From Leeuwenhoekiella polynyae (GTDB lineage: Bacteria > Bacteroidota > Bacteroidia > Flavobacteriales > Flavobacteriaceae), in the NCBI RefSeq assembly GCF_042683665.1, contig NZ_JBHUOO010000018.1: 64,000 nt of DNA. One strand, 5' to 3'. Below the pieces are notes generated by a model that had not been told where the DNA came from, made no database searches, and was given only the letters and a program-made list of their open reading frames with translations. Shown piece after piece: positions 16,285 to 27,000 of the stretch. Positions within the stretch are counted from its first letter, which is position 1; each line of letters starts with the position of its first letter. The position numbers were made by a program, and so were the translations under genes.

Positions 16285-17460
16285 TTATAAACTAAAATTC
16301 AAGCTGTCTTTAATCACTTTTTCCAGCGCTTGTTCCAAATCTGCAATAAGATCTGCCTTATCTTCTATACCTACAGAAAACCGCAATAAGCCATCTGAAA
16401 TTCCTTGATGTGCCCGCTCTTCAGCACTTAATAACGCATGGGAAGTTTGTGTAGGTGATAATATCGTAGACTCCACTCCTGCTAAACTCATAGAAGGTTT
16501 GATCAGTTTTAGTTCTTTTAAAAAGGCCGCAGCATCCAATTCGTCAGCGAGTTCAAAAGAAAGCATTCCGCCAAAACCTCTCATTTGTGATTTTGCCAGC
16601 GCATAATCAGGATGTGTTTTCAAACCGGGATAATAAACCGCTTTCACATGACCGTTTTGTTCTAACCACTTCGCCAGTTTTTTAGCATTTTTATTTTGTT
16701 GTTTTACGCGAAGAACCAAAGTCTTTAAACTACGCTCTAGCATCCATACGGTAAAATCACTAAGACTTCCCCCCAGATTTTTAGCTTTATGCCAAATTTG
16801 TTCCATATGTGCGGCTGATGCTGCAACAGCTCCGGCAAGAATATCACTGTGACCTCCCATATATTTGGTCGCACTGTGAATGATGATATCTATACCAAAT
16901 TCCGCTGGATTCTGATTCACTGGAGAAGCAAACGTATTGTCTATCATACTCACTATTCCATTTGATTGAGCCAGCTCAGCTACCATTCTCATATCGGTAA
17001 CAGTCATTAGCGGATTAGAAGGTGTTTCTATATAAACCACTTTAGTGTTGGTTTGTATTGCCTTTTCAAAATCAGCTTTCTGCAATCCGTCGGTAAAGGT
17101 ATATTCGATTCCCATTTTAGAAAATTCTTCTTCAACGAGATTAAACGTCCCACCGTACAAAGTCTTCTGTAAAACAATATGATCCCCAGCGTTTAAAAAA
17201 GCAAGCAATGCAGTACTTACAGCTGCCATTCCACTTCCAAAAACCATCCCGGCTTCTGTACCTTCTAACGCTGCTATTTTTTTGCCTAACATTTCTTGAT
17301 TAGGAGTATTAAAATATCGCGGATAACGCTTTACGTCAACATCTTCGTAAGCATAAGACGTTGACATATAAATAGGTGAAATCGCTCCTTTAAACTGCTT
17401 GTCTTCTACTTCTCCTACGTGAGTACAAATAGTATTCAAACCTGGTTTTTGCTTGGTCAT
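16285..17460 (-). CDS. PLP-dependent transsulfuration enzyme (cystathionine gamma-synthase/lyase type)
   Basis: The 391-residue protein belongs to the Cys/Met metabolism PLP enzyme family. SATKYMGGHSDILAGAV contains the PLP-binding Lys, GSGMAAVSTALLAFLNAGDH the cofactor phosphate region, and ETPSNPLM and MIDNTFASP are also typical. It could be a cystathionine gamma-synthase, cystathionine gamma-lyase or methionine gamma-lyase; the sequence alone does not settle this. It is encoded 74 bases upstream of bshB1 on the same strand, so a shared role in cysteine supply for bacillithiol is a fair inference. Confidence 0.85.
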   Translation of the reverse strand: MTKQKPGLNTICTHVGEVEDKQFKGAISPIYMSTSYAYEDVDVKRYPRYFNTPNQEMLGKKIAALEGTEAGMVFGSGMAAVSTALLAFLNAGDHIVLQKTLYGGTFNLVEEEFSKMGIEYTFTDGLQKADFEKAIQTNTKVVYIETPSNPLMTVTDMRMVAELAQSNGIVSMIDNTFASPVNQNPAEFGIDIIIHSATKYMGGHSDILAGAVAASAAHMEQIWHKAKNLGGSLSDFTVWMLERSLKTLVLRVKQQNKNAKKLAKWLEQNGHVKAVYYPGLKTHPDYALAKSQMRGFGGMLSFELADELDAAAFLKELKLIKPSMSLAGVESTILSPTQTSHALLSAEERAHQGISDGLLRFSVGIEDKADLIADLEQALEKVIKDSLNFSL

Positions 17461-17673
17461 AATTTTATTTTATCAAATCGCCTCATAGTAAGCCCACAAG
17501 GAAATTATTTGAATTGAATTTAAAAATCGGCTACTCAAAATATCAATTATCGAGTAAAACCCGAATTTACAAAAACACCATTTAAAATGACGTTAAGACT
17601 CTTCTAATTCAAAAGGATATTGATGCATATAGCTCTGTTTTCTGTTATAACTTTACTCGCTCTAAATTTTTAT

Positions 17674-18134
17674 ATGAATCTTACTTTTGATACCTACAAG
17701 CCTCAATACACAGAGGCTTTTAAACTACTCAATCTGCACTGGCTGCAGCGTTTTTTACCGTAGAACCTCATGACAATGATGTTTTAAGTGATCCTGAAAC
17801 TCATATTATAAAACCCGGAGGAGAAATCTTAATAGCGCTTCTTGATAATAAAGTCGTGGGTGTAGTTGCTCTGATGCCTGATGAGAATGAGGAATACGAA
17901 CTCACAAAAATGGCCGTTGACGTCGAGTTGAGAGGTCAAAAAATAGGACAACAACTTTTAGCACATTCGCTGGATTTTGCGCGTAACAAAGGGCTAAAAA
18001 CCCTCATTTTATACTCAAGTCGTAAATTAGAAAATGCCATTCACCTCTATCGTAAATATGGCTTTATAGAAGAACCGCTGCAACAACCCAATCCTTACCG
18101 GCGAGCCGATATAAAAATGCGGATTCAACTTTAA
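17674..18134 (+). pseudogene. GNAT acetyltransferase with a frameshift
   Basis: The ATG at 17674 opens MNLTFDTYKPQYTEAFKLLNLHWLQRF, typical of a small GNAT protein, but the frame stops at 17761. The protein continues in another frame as TVEPHDNDVL, then KMAVDVELRGQKIGQQLL (the acetyl-CoA motif), SSRKLENAIHLYRKYGF and the stop at 18134. The change falls on a run of six T at 17751-17756, where one more T would restore a 153-residue protein. It is either a real inactivating deletion, slippage, or an assembly error in a homopolymer. Confidence 0.8.
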
Positions 18135-18203
18135 TGTTTTACAATTTCTTTAATAGCCTAACCAGCTTATTATTAGTTTATTTGCTGTTAAAACTACTGC
18201 GAA

Positions 18204-19007
18204 ATGAAAAAAATCATACTTACTGCGTTTACGGCCTTGGCAATTTTTAGCTGTAAAAATGAAAATAAATCTACAGATGAGTCTGCTTCAGAAACTGAAG
18301 AAATGGCAATGACCGAAGATTCAAAAGCTGTAGAAACTGAGTTTAATATCACTCCTATTGAGCACGCCACTGCTGTGTTCGATTTTGGCGATAGCGTTTT
18401 TTATATAGACCCTGTGGGTGGCGCTGAAGCATTTGAAGGGCAACCAAAACCAGATGTGATTTTGGTTACAGATATACATGGAGATCACCTTAATCCCGCT
18501 ACGTTAGAAGCAGTAGCTACTCCAGAATCTGCAATTTTTGCACCTCAAGAGGTTTATGATCAGTTAGAAGGCGCTATTCGTTCTCAGGTAACTGTCATTA
18601 ATAATGACGAAACAAAGAGTTGGGATGGTTATTCTTTAACCGCAATCCCTATGTACAACTTGCGTGAAGAAGCTAAACAGTTTCATACAAAAGGTCGGGG
18701 CAACGGTTACGTTATAGAAAAAGACGGAATGCGCGTTTATTTCTCAGGTGATACAGAAGATATCCCAGAGATGCGTAATCTTAAAGATATTGACAAAGCA
18801 TTTGTTTGTATGAATCTACCCTATACCATGACTGTAGAAAGTGCAGCAGACGGCGTTATTGCTTTTAAACCTGAAGAAGTTTATCCATATCATTTTAGAG
18901 GTCAGGACGGGCTAAGTGATGTAGAGAAATTTAAAGGAATTGTAGACTCTGCAAACGTAGGCACCGAGGTTATGATTTTGGACTGGTATCCTAACGGAGG
19001 TGAATAA
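18204..19007 (+). CDS. MBL-fold metallo-hydrolase, lipoprotein (UlaG-like)
   Basis: The 267-residue protein has a lipoprotein signal (IFSC) and an acidic linker. Then follows a metallo-beta-lactamase fold with the zinc motif DIHGDHLNP near residue 93 and YFSGDTEDIPEM near 180, plus a late His (YPYHFRG). It resembles the UlaG-like branch that hydrolyses lactones or phosphoesters, but the substrate is unknown and the extracytoplasmic location is unusual for UlaG itself. A terminator follows, so it is probably transcribed alone or with the decayed acetyltransferase upstream. Confidence 0.8.
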   Translation: MKKIILTAFTALAIFSCKNENKSTDESASETEEMAMTEDSKAVETEFNITPIEHATAVFDFGDSVFYIDPVGGAEAFEGQPKPDVILVTDIHGDHLNPATLEAVATPESAIFAPQEVYDQLEGAIRSQVTVINNDETKSWDGYSLTAIPMYNLREEAKQFHTKGRGNGYVIEKDGMRVYFSGDTEDIPEMRNLKDIDKAFVCMNLPYTMTVESAADGVIAFKPEEVYPYHFRGQDGLSDVEKFKGIVDSANVGTEVMILDWYPNGGE

Positions 19008-19027
19008 CAACACAAAAAAATAAGTCA

Positions 19028-19055
19028 AATCCCGGTACAAGGTGTCGGGATTTTT
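19028..19055 (+). terminator. Rho-independent terminator
   Basis: AATCCCG (19028-19034) pairs with CGGGATT (19046-19052), followed by T residues. It ends the metallo-hydrolase transcript. Confidence 0.7.
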
Positions 19056-19140
19056 CTTTTAGAAATAAAACTTCAATACTGCAGAATACGTTAATTTTAA
19101 TCTTCGCTGACTCGGAAGAATAACCTTATAAAATTCAATT

Positions 19141-20268
19141 ATGAAATCTGTTTTTTTTGGCCTGATTTTGATGCTTTTATGCGCTTGTAAAAATTCTGAA
19201 ACAAAAACTGAAAACACTATGGAAACTCATGAAGAACTCAAAAGCGAAGTACCGTTTTATATCGGTACATATACTGATGGTGATAGTAAAGGGATTTACA
19301 AATTGAGTTTATTAGAAGATGGAAGTTTTACAAAACCGGCACTTGTCGCAGAAACTTCTAATCCTTCTTTTCTAAGTTTCAATTCTAAGAAAGACATTCT
19401 TCTCGCTGTAAATGAAAATGATCCGGGTACTATTGAATCTTTTAGAGTTGAAGGTGATACCTTGCTGCAAGTTAGCAAATCGCAAACCGGTGGTGCGCAC
19501 CCCTGCTTTGTTACCATAAACGATAAGGGTTATGTTTTGGTTGCAAATTATTCTGGTGGGAATTTAGGGCTTCTTAAATTGGATACTAAAGACGGTAGTC
19601 TATCTGAACTTCTCGATGTAGAACAGCACGAAGGTAAAGGAACTACAGATCGTCAGGAAGGTCCACACGCACATTCTGCTTGGTTTATTCCGGATGGCAG
19701 CGGCATTATTTCAGCTGATCTTGGAACCAATCAATTGTGGTTTTCACAGATAAATACAAAAACCGATAAATTAGAACCGTCTGAAAACCAAAAACTAGAT
19801 TTTCCTGAAGGCGCAGGTCCGCGTCACTTGGTTTTTCATCCCAATAATGGTTTTATTTATGTTTTAAATGAACTTGACAATACCATTGCGCAAATAGCAA
19901 AAAGTGGTAAAAACTACTCGGTTACAAGTATCACTTCTATTTTACCAGAAGGTTTTGAGGACTATAGCAAAGCGGCAGATATACACATTTCTAAAAACGG
20001 TAAATTTATATACGCATCAAACAGAGGCCACAATAGTATTGCTATTCTTGAAGTTGCAGAAGATGGTAGTTTAAGTCTTCTAGCTAACGAACCGACAAAA
20101 GGAAAAGATCCTCGAAATTTTCAGTTAACACCAGATGAGAACTTTGTGATTGTTGCTAATCAAAATAGTGATAATCTGGTTTCGTATAAGCGTAATTCAG
20201 AAACCGGCTTAATGACTTATGTTTCTGAAATAAGTGCTTCAGCACCGGTTTGTATTTTGTTTGAGTAA
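19141..20268 (+). CDS. Lactonase-family seven-bladed beta-propeller lipoprotein
   Basis: The 375-residue protein has a lipoprotein signal (LLCACK). From residue 38 it has the family strings of YbhE/carboxy-muconate-type lactonases: FYIGTYTDGDSKGIY, NPSFLSF, GGAHPCFVTI, VANYSGGNL, QEGPHAHSA, GAGPRHLVFHPN, YASNRGHNSIAI and GKDPRNFQLTPD. Cytosolic members hydrolyse 6-phosphogluconolactone. The predicted envelope location here argues for another sugar lactone. It is a single gene between a terminator and a small membrane-protein gene. Confidence 0.85.
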   Translation: MKSVFFGLILMLLCACKNSETKTENTMETHEELKSEVPFYIGTYTDGDSKGIYKLSLLEDGSFTKPALVAETSNPSFLSFNSKKDILLAVNENDPGTIESFRVEGDTLLQVSKSQTGGAHPCFVTINDKGYVLVANYSGGNLGLLKLDTKDGSLSELLDVEQHEGKGTTDRQEGPHAHSAWFIPDGSGIISADLGTNQLWFSQINTKTDKLEPSENQKLDFPEGAGPRHLVFHPNNGFIYVLNELDNTIAQIAKSGKNYSVTSITSILPEGFEDYSKAADIHISKNGKFIYASNRGHNSIAILEVAEDGSLSLLANEPTKGKDPRNFQLTPDENFVIVANQNSDNLVSYKRNSETGLMTYVSEISASAPVCILFE

Positions 20269-20308
20269 TAGAATTTCTTATATTTTGAATGTATCAAAAT
20301 ATAATATT

Positions 20309-20539
20309 ATGAAACGCTTTGCAATCATTTTTTTAAGCACGCTCGCATTTATAATCTGTTATGTAGCCCTTTGGTATTTAATGTTGTGGGGCTTCCCAAG
20401 CTTTGAAGGAGTTCTAAAAGCTGCTGTTTGTGCAGCAATAACATTCATTTTAACTCCTAGAGTATCACATATTTCATCACAGTCAGGTAGACAAACAGTG
20501 ATATCCTGGATGTTATTTGGTAAAAGCTGGGTGGTTTAG
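20309..20539 (+). CDS. Small two-helix membrane protein, unknown
   Basis: The chosen ATG at 20309 gives 76 residues; a longer frame opens inside the lactonase gene and is not credible. Two hydrophobic helices (about residues 4-26 and 36-50, FAIIFLSTLAFIICYVALWYLM and VLKAAVCAAITFILT) are followed by a polar Ser/Gln-rich segment and a short hydrophobic end. No family was recognised. It converges with the amidohydrolase gene, with 24 bases between the stops. Confidence 0.5.
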   Translation: MKRFAIIFLSTLAFIICYVALWYLMLWGFPSFEGVLKAAVCAAITFILTPRVSHISSQSGRQTVISWMLFGKSWVV

Positions 20540-20563
20540 TTCTGAGTGACATACTATTTTCAC

Positions 20564-22198
20564 CTACTTTACCTGCTTCCCTCCTAACCAGGTTTGATCA
20601 ACTTTTAGATTAGGAATTGAATCCTCTTCAACGGTCATAATATCCTGATCCATAATGATAAAGTCGGCGAATTTACCAACTTCTATGCTTCCCTTTTCAG
20701 CTTCTTCAAAATTAGAATATGCTGCCCAGATAGTCATTCCCCGCAGCGTTTCTTCACGAGAAAGTGCATCTTTCATTTGAAAACCGTTTTCGGGATATTG
20801 CATCAAATCCTTTCGGGCTACCGAAGCATAAAAGGTATAAAACGGACTCACTTGCTCCACTGGAAAGTCGGTACCTAAAGCGATAATTCCTGCTTCATCT
20901 AACAATTTTTTATAAGCATAGGCGCCTTTCATACGGCGTTCGCCCAAACGATCTTTTGCCCAGTACATATCGCTGGTAGCGTGCGTAGGCTGTACCGATG
21001 GTAAAATATTATCATCAAAATAATCAAAGTCTTCCGGAGAAATCACTTGTGCATGTTCAACTTTCCAGCGGCGATCTGATTGACCTTTTAAAGCTTTTTC
21101 ATAAGCTTTGAGCACAACAGTATTGGCAGAATCTCCTATTGCATGAGTATTCATCTGCAAATTGGTTTTGGCAAGTTTTTGGGCTAAACTATAGATGCTA
21201 TCTACAGGTGTAACCATTGCTCCAAAATGCTTGTGACGGTCTGTATAGGGTGCGCGTAAAGCCGCACCACGAGAGCCCAATGCTCCGTCACCATAAACCT
21301 TAACCGAACGTACGTTTAGCTTTTCGGTTTTTAAAATTCCATTTTTTATAAAATAATCTACGTCTACAGTATTGTTGCTAATCATTGCATAAACGCGCAT
21401 ATCGAGTGCATCTGTTTTTTGTAAACTGTCAATAAGCATAATAGTATTGCGATCTAACCCGGCATCGTTGACCGTTGTCAAGCCATAATCAAAACAATAC
21501 TCCTGCGCATCCTGCAAAGCTTCTATCGCTTGTTCCCGAGTCATTTTTGGCATAACGTTATTTACCAAATCCATCGCGTTATCAATAAGAACACCGGTAA
21601 TCTGATTGTTTTCTTTGATAACCTCACCGCCTTCGATACGTGTAGTGTTATCTATCTTAGCAAGATCTAATGCTTTTTGATTCACTAGAAGCGCGTGACC
21701 GTCAATACGCTGTAAAACCACCGGAATATCTGGGAATAACGAATCTAATTTACTCTTGTTAGGAAACTCTTTTAAATCCCAGTCGTTTTGATCCCAACCT
21801 CGACCATAAATAAATTCTGCCGGATTTTCAGTTTGAAAATCAGTTACGCGCTTTATAACTTCAGCGTAGCTTTGAGTTCCTACTAAATCAACATTTTGAA
21901 GCGATTGACCAAATCTAAAAAAGTGACAATGCGCGTCAATCAATCCCGGCAAGACTGTATTTCCTTTTAAATCGTGAACTTGTTCAGACTGATATTTTGC
22001 CTGAATAGAATCGGTAAGACCCACGGCTATAAACTTACCGTCTTTAACCGCAAAAGCTTCCGCTCTGGCAAATTCTTTATCTACAGTGTAAACCCTTCCA
22101 TTTATAAAAATTGCATCAACAGCTATTTTATCTGATATTTTATTTTGGCAGCTGCCTAATATTAAAAAGCTCAAAAGGAGAAAAAGTGCATTACGCAT
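20564..22198 (-). CDS. Amidohydrolase family 3 (YtcJ-like) lipoprotein
   Basis: The ATG at 22198 gives MRNALFLLLSFLILGSC, a lipoprotein signal; the longer frame adds nine residues before it. The 544-residue protein has the metal-dependent amidohydrolase signatures GLIDAHCHFF (HxH), THAIGDSAN, KVEHAQVI and ALGTDFPVE, in the order of the YtcJ branch (amidohydrolase 3). Members act on N-substituted amides or formamides; the substrate is unknown. A lipid anchor places it outside the cytoplasm. It lies downstream of the outer-membrane barrel gene but is separated from it by a terminator-like hairpin. Confidence 0.87.
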   Translation of the reverse strand: MRNALFLLLSFLILGSCQNKISDKIAVDAIFINGRVYTVDKEFARAEAFAVKDGKFIAVGLTDSIQAKYQSEQVHDLKGNTVLPGLIDAHCHFFRFGQSLQNVDLVGTQSYAEVIKRVTDFQTENPAEFIYGRGWDQNDWDLKEFPNKSKLDSLFPDIPVVLQRIDGHALLVNQKALDLAKIDNTTRIEGGEVIKENNQITGVLIDNAMDLVNNVMPKMTREQAIEALQDAQEYCFDYGLTTVNDAGLDRNTIMLIDSLQKTDALDMRVYAMISNNTVDVDYFIKNGILKTEKLNVRSVKVYGDGALGSRGAALRAPYTDRHKHFGAMVTPVDSIYSLAQKLAKTNLQMNTHAIGDSANTVVLKAYEKALKGQSDRRWKVEHAQVISPEDFDYFDDNILPSVQPTHATSDMYWAKDRLGERRMKGAYAYKKLLDEAGIIALGTDFPVEQVSPFYTFYASVARKDLMQYPENGFQMKDALSREETLRGMTIWAAYSNFEEAEKGSIEVGKFADFIIMDQDIMTVEEDSIPNLKVDQTWLGGKQVK

Positions 22199-22249
22199 AA
22201 GAAAATAGTTTTGGCGAATGTACAAATTAAGTTATAACAGCATTAAACA

Positions 22250-22278
22250 AAAAAACTCCCGAAAGTCGGGAGTTTTTT
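22250..22278 (-). terminator. Terminator downstream of the outer-membrane barrel gene
   Basis: AAAACTCCCGA and TCGGGAGTTTT form a perfect 11-bp stem with the loop AAG, flanked by A and T runs. It can act in both directions and lies between the barrel gene and the amidohydrolase gene on the minus strand. Confidence 0.75.
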
Positions 22279-22297
22279 ATTTATAATTTCTAAAAAA

Positions 22298-24046
22298 TTA
22301 CCAGTCAAAACGATAAGTCGCTCCTGCCATTCCCTGAATGCCTTGTACCGGATAATTAACCCAACGCTGATAATTATTCCCTAATGCATTGTTCACACGT
22401 GCAAAAAAGCTTAGCTGATCATTTAAGCGATAACCGGCGTGTGCATTTGCATCAAAATAACTTTCTACAGTAACAGGTTGTGGATTGCTGGGTATTGAAG
22501 TGGTAAACACATCAACCTGATCATTGCGCTCCCCAACATAAAATAGTGTAACACCTGCAAACCAATGCTCGTCTATCTGATAATCTGCAAAAAATGAAGC
22601 TTTAAAATCGGGTAAATTCCACGCCTGATCTTCTATACTGGTATCATAAGAAAAGACTTCTCCATTTACACGCATTTTCAGATTGCTGTTCACATCAAAA
22701 TTCAATTCACCAAAAACCGAAAGCGTTTTTACATTGTCATTAATTACCGCAAAAGAATTTCCGTATTGATAATTTTCTGCTCCGGTAATAGTGGTTTCAC
22801 TTGCAGAACGGTAGTTATTTCGGTATAACAAACGATTATCCTGAGCTAAATAACTTGCACGTAAGTTGTAACTCATCGCGCTACTCAGCTTCCCTTTTAT
22901 ACCCGCGTATAAATCATATTTCTGATCAGTTGGAGAAAGGGAATCTATAGTCGGAGATATAAACGGATTCTCTGTAGCTAGCTCTTGGTAGCTGTTTTGC
23001 ATCAAACCACCTTCTAGCCCACCATAAGCAATAAAATACTCATCGACTACATTGTAAGAAGCGCGTACACTTGGGTAGATATTAATATCTGTTTTGTCTG
23101 CATCAGGATTTAAATCTGTCGCAACAGTTACCCCTAAGTCTAAAGTCAAATCGTCTTTTAAGATTTGTAAACTAGGGTTTGCACTCACTATTAAATGCGT
23201 GTATTCTATTGCTTCAGAGTTTCTGTAATTGCGGTCAAAGCTTCCGTTTAGATAATCTAATTTCAAGTCTAAGCTTATTTTCTGATCTGTAATCGGAATC
23301 ATAAATTCCGGAGCAACAACAGCCCTGATTTCACTAGATTCATACGAGTCTCCAAAATAGCCTACACGAGCTGTAGCACTTTCAAAAAAACCTTCATTAA
23401 ACTCAATACCTCCACTCAAACCAGCCTGAAAATAACTATGAACAGGGTCAATAGCTTCTGTCAAGGTAGGTGATGCTGCAACAGCATCATTTATGCCATA
23501 CCAATTGAATAGCCGATGTCCCAGATCAAGATCGGTGTGCCAGTTGTAATCGCGGTTGCGAGAAGAGTAATTTAAATTAAGATCCGTATCATAAAACTGA
23601 TTGTCTAAAACTACATCTTCAATCTCTCCTTGTGATGAATTGTGATTTAAATAAACTCCAAAATTTGAATCCCGATCTATCTCAAAATTGCTGTAAAATT
23701 CAGCTAAAGCTGTAGTATACGTACCAAAGCCTAAGCGCACATAATTATCATATAATTTCACTCGCTTTGCCTTTTCTACCTGAGCAGCCTTTCCTTTAGC
23801 AGGCGTAAACGTTGAAGCTACAGGGACCGAAAATATCCCATAGGTTACTTTTTTCTTAGCGGTATTCACCGAGTCGTTAAGACTAGGTGTCGCTTTTACT
23901 TTAAATGCATCTCCTATTTCTGGCGTATAGGGTTTTACAACATTTACTACTTCGGTACCCAGATTATCTTTATCCTGAGCCTGCGCAACTCCTATCGCAC
24001 TCAAGATCAAAGCTGTAGTGAAAATTGATTTTATATTCTTAATCAT
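22298..24046 (-). CDS. Outer-membrane beta-barrel protein (TonB-receptor-like barrel, no plug)
   Basis: The ATG at 24046 gives a Sec signal (MIKNIKSIFTTALILSAIGVAQAQ). The 582-residue protein has a short N-terminal segment (VVKPYTPEIGDAFKV) and a long series of amphipathic strands of barrel type, ending in GATYRFDW with the C-terminal aromatic expected for outer-membrane insertion. A plug domain is not seen, and the length is too short for a full TonB receptor. It is encoded 51 bases after the giant TPR gene, so both are likely made together and may form one envelope complex. Confidence 0.75.
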   Translation of the reverse strand: MIKNIKSIFTTALILSAIGVAQAQDKDNLGTEVVNVVKPYTPEIGDAFKVKATPSLNDSVNTAKKKVTYGIFSVPVASTFTPAKGKAAQVEKAKRVKLYDNYVRLGFGTYTTALAEFYSNFEIDRDSNFGVYLNHNSSQGEIEDVVLDNQFYDTDLNLNYSSRNRDYNWHTDLDLGHRLFNWYGINDAVAASPTLTEAIDPVHSYFQAGLSGGIEFNEGFFESATARVGYFGDSYESSEIRAVVAPEFMIPITDQKISLDLKLDYLNGSFDRNYRNSEAIEYTHLIVSANPSLQILKDDLTLDLGVTVATDLNPDADKTDINIYPSVRASYNVVDEYFIAYGGLEGGLMQNSYQELATENPFISPTIDSLSPTDQKYDLYAGIKGKLSSAMSYNLRASYLAQDNRLLYRNNYRSASETTITGAENYQYGNSFAVINDNVKTLSVFGELNFDVNSNLKMRVNGEVFSYDTSIEDQAWNLPDFKASFFADYQIDEHWFAGVTLFYVGERNDQVDVFTTSIPSNPQPVTVESYFDANAHAGYRLNDQLSFFARVNNALGNNYQRWVNYPVQGIQGMAGATYRFDW

Positions 24047-24097
24047 AATTGATTTTCTAATTAGGTGTTTCAAAAACTGAAAGCGTTCTGGTGAATT

Positions 24098-27000
24098 TTA
24101 GTTTTCTTCTAACGATGAATTCGTTTTAGATTCAGTTGCTTTAATTCGTTCTAATTCTTGTTGAGCTTCTGCTACAACTTCAGGATAATCGCTAAAGTTT
24201 GAGATCACGTTATCTAAAATATAGGTCGCTTGGTACGCGTCTTTCAGTTCATAAAAATTCTTTGCCATTAACACAAGACCTTTTGCGCCATATTCTTTAT
24301 AACCACTATAGTCTTTAGCTAGTTTTTGTACCGAAACATTAGAGCCTTTATAGTCCCCATTTTTGTTCTTAAAATAAGCATCATAATACAAGGCTTCAGC
24401 TGCCAATGCACCGGTTGCTATTTTTGAAACTTCAGCATAAGCACTTGCGGCTCTGCTTTCGTTACCGGTTTGCATTGCGCTACGAGCAATAATTACCTGA
24501 GCATCGCTCTTTACTTTATTATCTATTTTAGAATTGCTCAACACCTGCTCTGCGTAACTAACTGCATTGTCATACTGCTTGAGTTCGTAGTACGACTTCA
24601 TCAGGTTACTTTGCGCAAAAATGAGGTTCTGGGAACTGTCTGCTTCATTTTCCAGACGTTTCAATACAGGCACTGCGTCAGCATAATTACGCTCACTAAG
24701 GTACACCTGACCTAAACGAGCTAAAGCTTGTTCTGTAAATTCACTGCGTTGCTTTTCAATCACATATTTATAATGTGGAATGGTCTTCGGAAATTCATTT
24801 TTACCAAAGTATAGTTGACCCAAATAGAAGTGTGCTTCCATTGCGCGTTGCCCATTAGGATACTCGCGCAGGTATTTCTCAAAATTCTGAATCGCTTCAG
24901 GATTGTTGCTGCCTACCAATTGTTTTTCTGCTGAAGAGAATGCAGCATCATCAAGTTCTGCATCTTCTACCGAAATATAATCGAGACTGTTTGCCCATCG
25001 CCCATATTCTTCAACCTGACCCTTATCTATATAAATCAGTTTTGCTGAAGCTACAGCCTGAACACCTTCTGGAGTCCCCGGATAGTCCTGAGCAACACGT
25101 TTAAAAAGGTTTAAGGCCTGATCGCTTCGGTTTGTATTGTCATAAATAAGTGCTTTTTTCAGCTGTGCTTTAGCGGCAAATTTACTTTTAGGAATTTCTC
25201 TAACTAAACGATCGTAAGCTTGAATTCCGCGTTCGTTGTCACCGGTAGCAACATACGTATTTCCCAACTCGTATAAAGCGTCATCCCGATAACTAGACTG
25301 CGGAAACTGATTGGCAAAATTGCTTAAGCCTTCTATCTTTTGAGCGTTACGATCTACAAAACCATAGCTTATAGATTTCTGAAAGGTTGCATAATCTTTA
25401 TTTCCGCCGGGCATAGCAATCGCTTCGTTATACGCTTCCATAGCCGGCCAGTATTCACTATCAATAAAATGACTATCACCCAGACGCATATACGCATCCA
25501 TTTTTCTCACGTTATCTGCTGTAGCTGATTTTGTATACTGACTGAAATATTTTGCAGCCTGATTGTAATTTTTCTTTTTAAAGTAGGCATAACCTAAGTT
25601 ATAAGCCAGATTATCATATTCTGATAATGAAGGCGCCGCACTGTTTTGCTCAAACTGCTTAAACGTAAGCAGTGCATCATCAATACGGTTTATAGTGTAT
25701 TCACTTTCTGCTTTCCAATAGAGTGCTCGAGCTGTAAATTCGGGTGTCCGGGGTTCACTTAATGATTTTTCAAAATTGATGATTGCTTCCTGAAAATCTC
25801 CGTCGTTGTATAATTCGATGCCGCGGTAAAAAGCTACTTTTTGATAAGCTACTTTATCATCAAAATTGCGGTTGTTCTCAATAAGTTCCATCGCACCTTC
25901 ATAATTCTTAGAAGTTATGTAAGAGTCTATGAGTAAATTTTGAAGTTGTTGACGCTCTGGCGTATCAGGATATTGGTCTAAGTAGTTGCTTATAGCCACC
26001 GGTGCAGGTTCGTATGCATTACCGATCTCGTAGCTCAGCTTTGCATAATTAAGTCCGCTGTCTTCTTTAATTTTCGGCTCAAAATCCATTTGATAGGCAT
26101 TACGAAAAGCATTCAGTGCCTCTTGCTTTTTATCAGTTTTGAGATAGGCATCAGCTAAGTGATAATATGCATTTTGTGCAACGCTGTTTTTTCCGTCTAT
26201 AATTTTATTGAATTCGCCGATTGCAGCAGCATAATCGCCTTGCTTGTAATATGCATAACCCAATTGGTAATAATCGGTATTCGTCCATTTTCCGCGTTTC
26301 CCGCGGTATTCTTTTAAATACGGAAGCGCTTCATCAAACTGACCAAGGTTAAAATAACTTTCACCTATTATCTTGTTTAATTCAGATTGATCCAGTCTGT
26401 TTGCGGTGGGTAATTGCTCTTTAGCAAGCCTTATAGCTTCCTGAAAATCACCTTTCTTAAAATTGAGATCTGCCTTAAAATAACTCAGATCTTCGCGGGT
26501 TCCTTCTTCGGCTTCTACTTCTTCAAAAAGCTGACTCGCTTCTTCATAATCATCATTTTCATAGGCCATAAAGCCTTCATAATACTTAGCCTGAGCTCCG
26601 TATTTCTCTGAATTACGTACCCGGCTGAAATATACTTTTGCCTCTTGCGGACTGTTAGTCTTAAGATGGACATACCCCATATTGAAGTTGTAACGCTCGA
26701 GTTCGCTCCAGTTTAAGCGAGATAAATCTACTTGCTCATACCAGCGTTTAGCTACAGAATACTTTCCGTTCTCGTAATAATAATCTGCAACATCCTTATA
26801 AGCAGAGTTGCGCTTAGTACTGGTAGGATATTCTTCTACAAATTTTTGCATCGCGGCATCTGCGCCACTCTGATTGAGACGTACCGCTGCGTTAGCGATA
26901 TAATAAGCACAATCACCTTCAATTGTAGGGTCTGTAGTTTTCTCTTTTATTTCTAAAAAAACAGTCTGGGCAGCCAGATACTGCTTGCTGTTATACAGCG

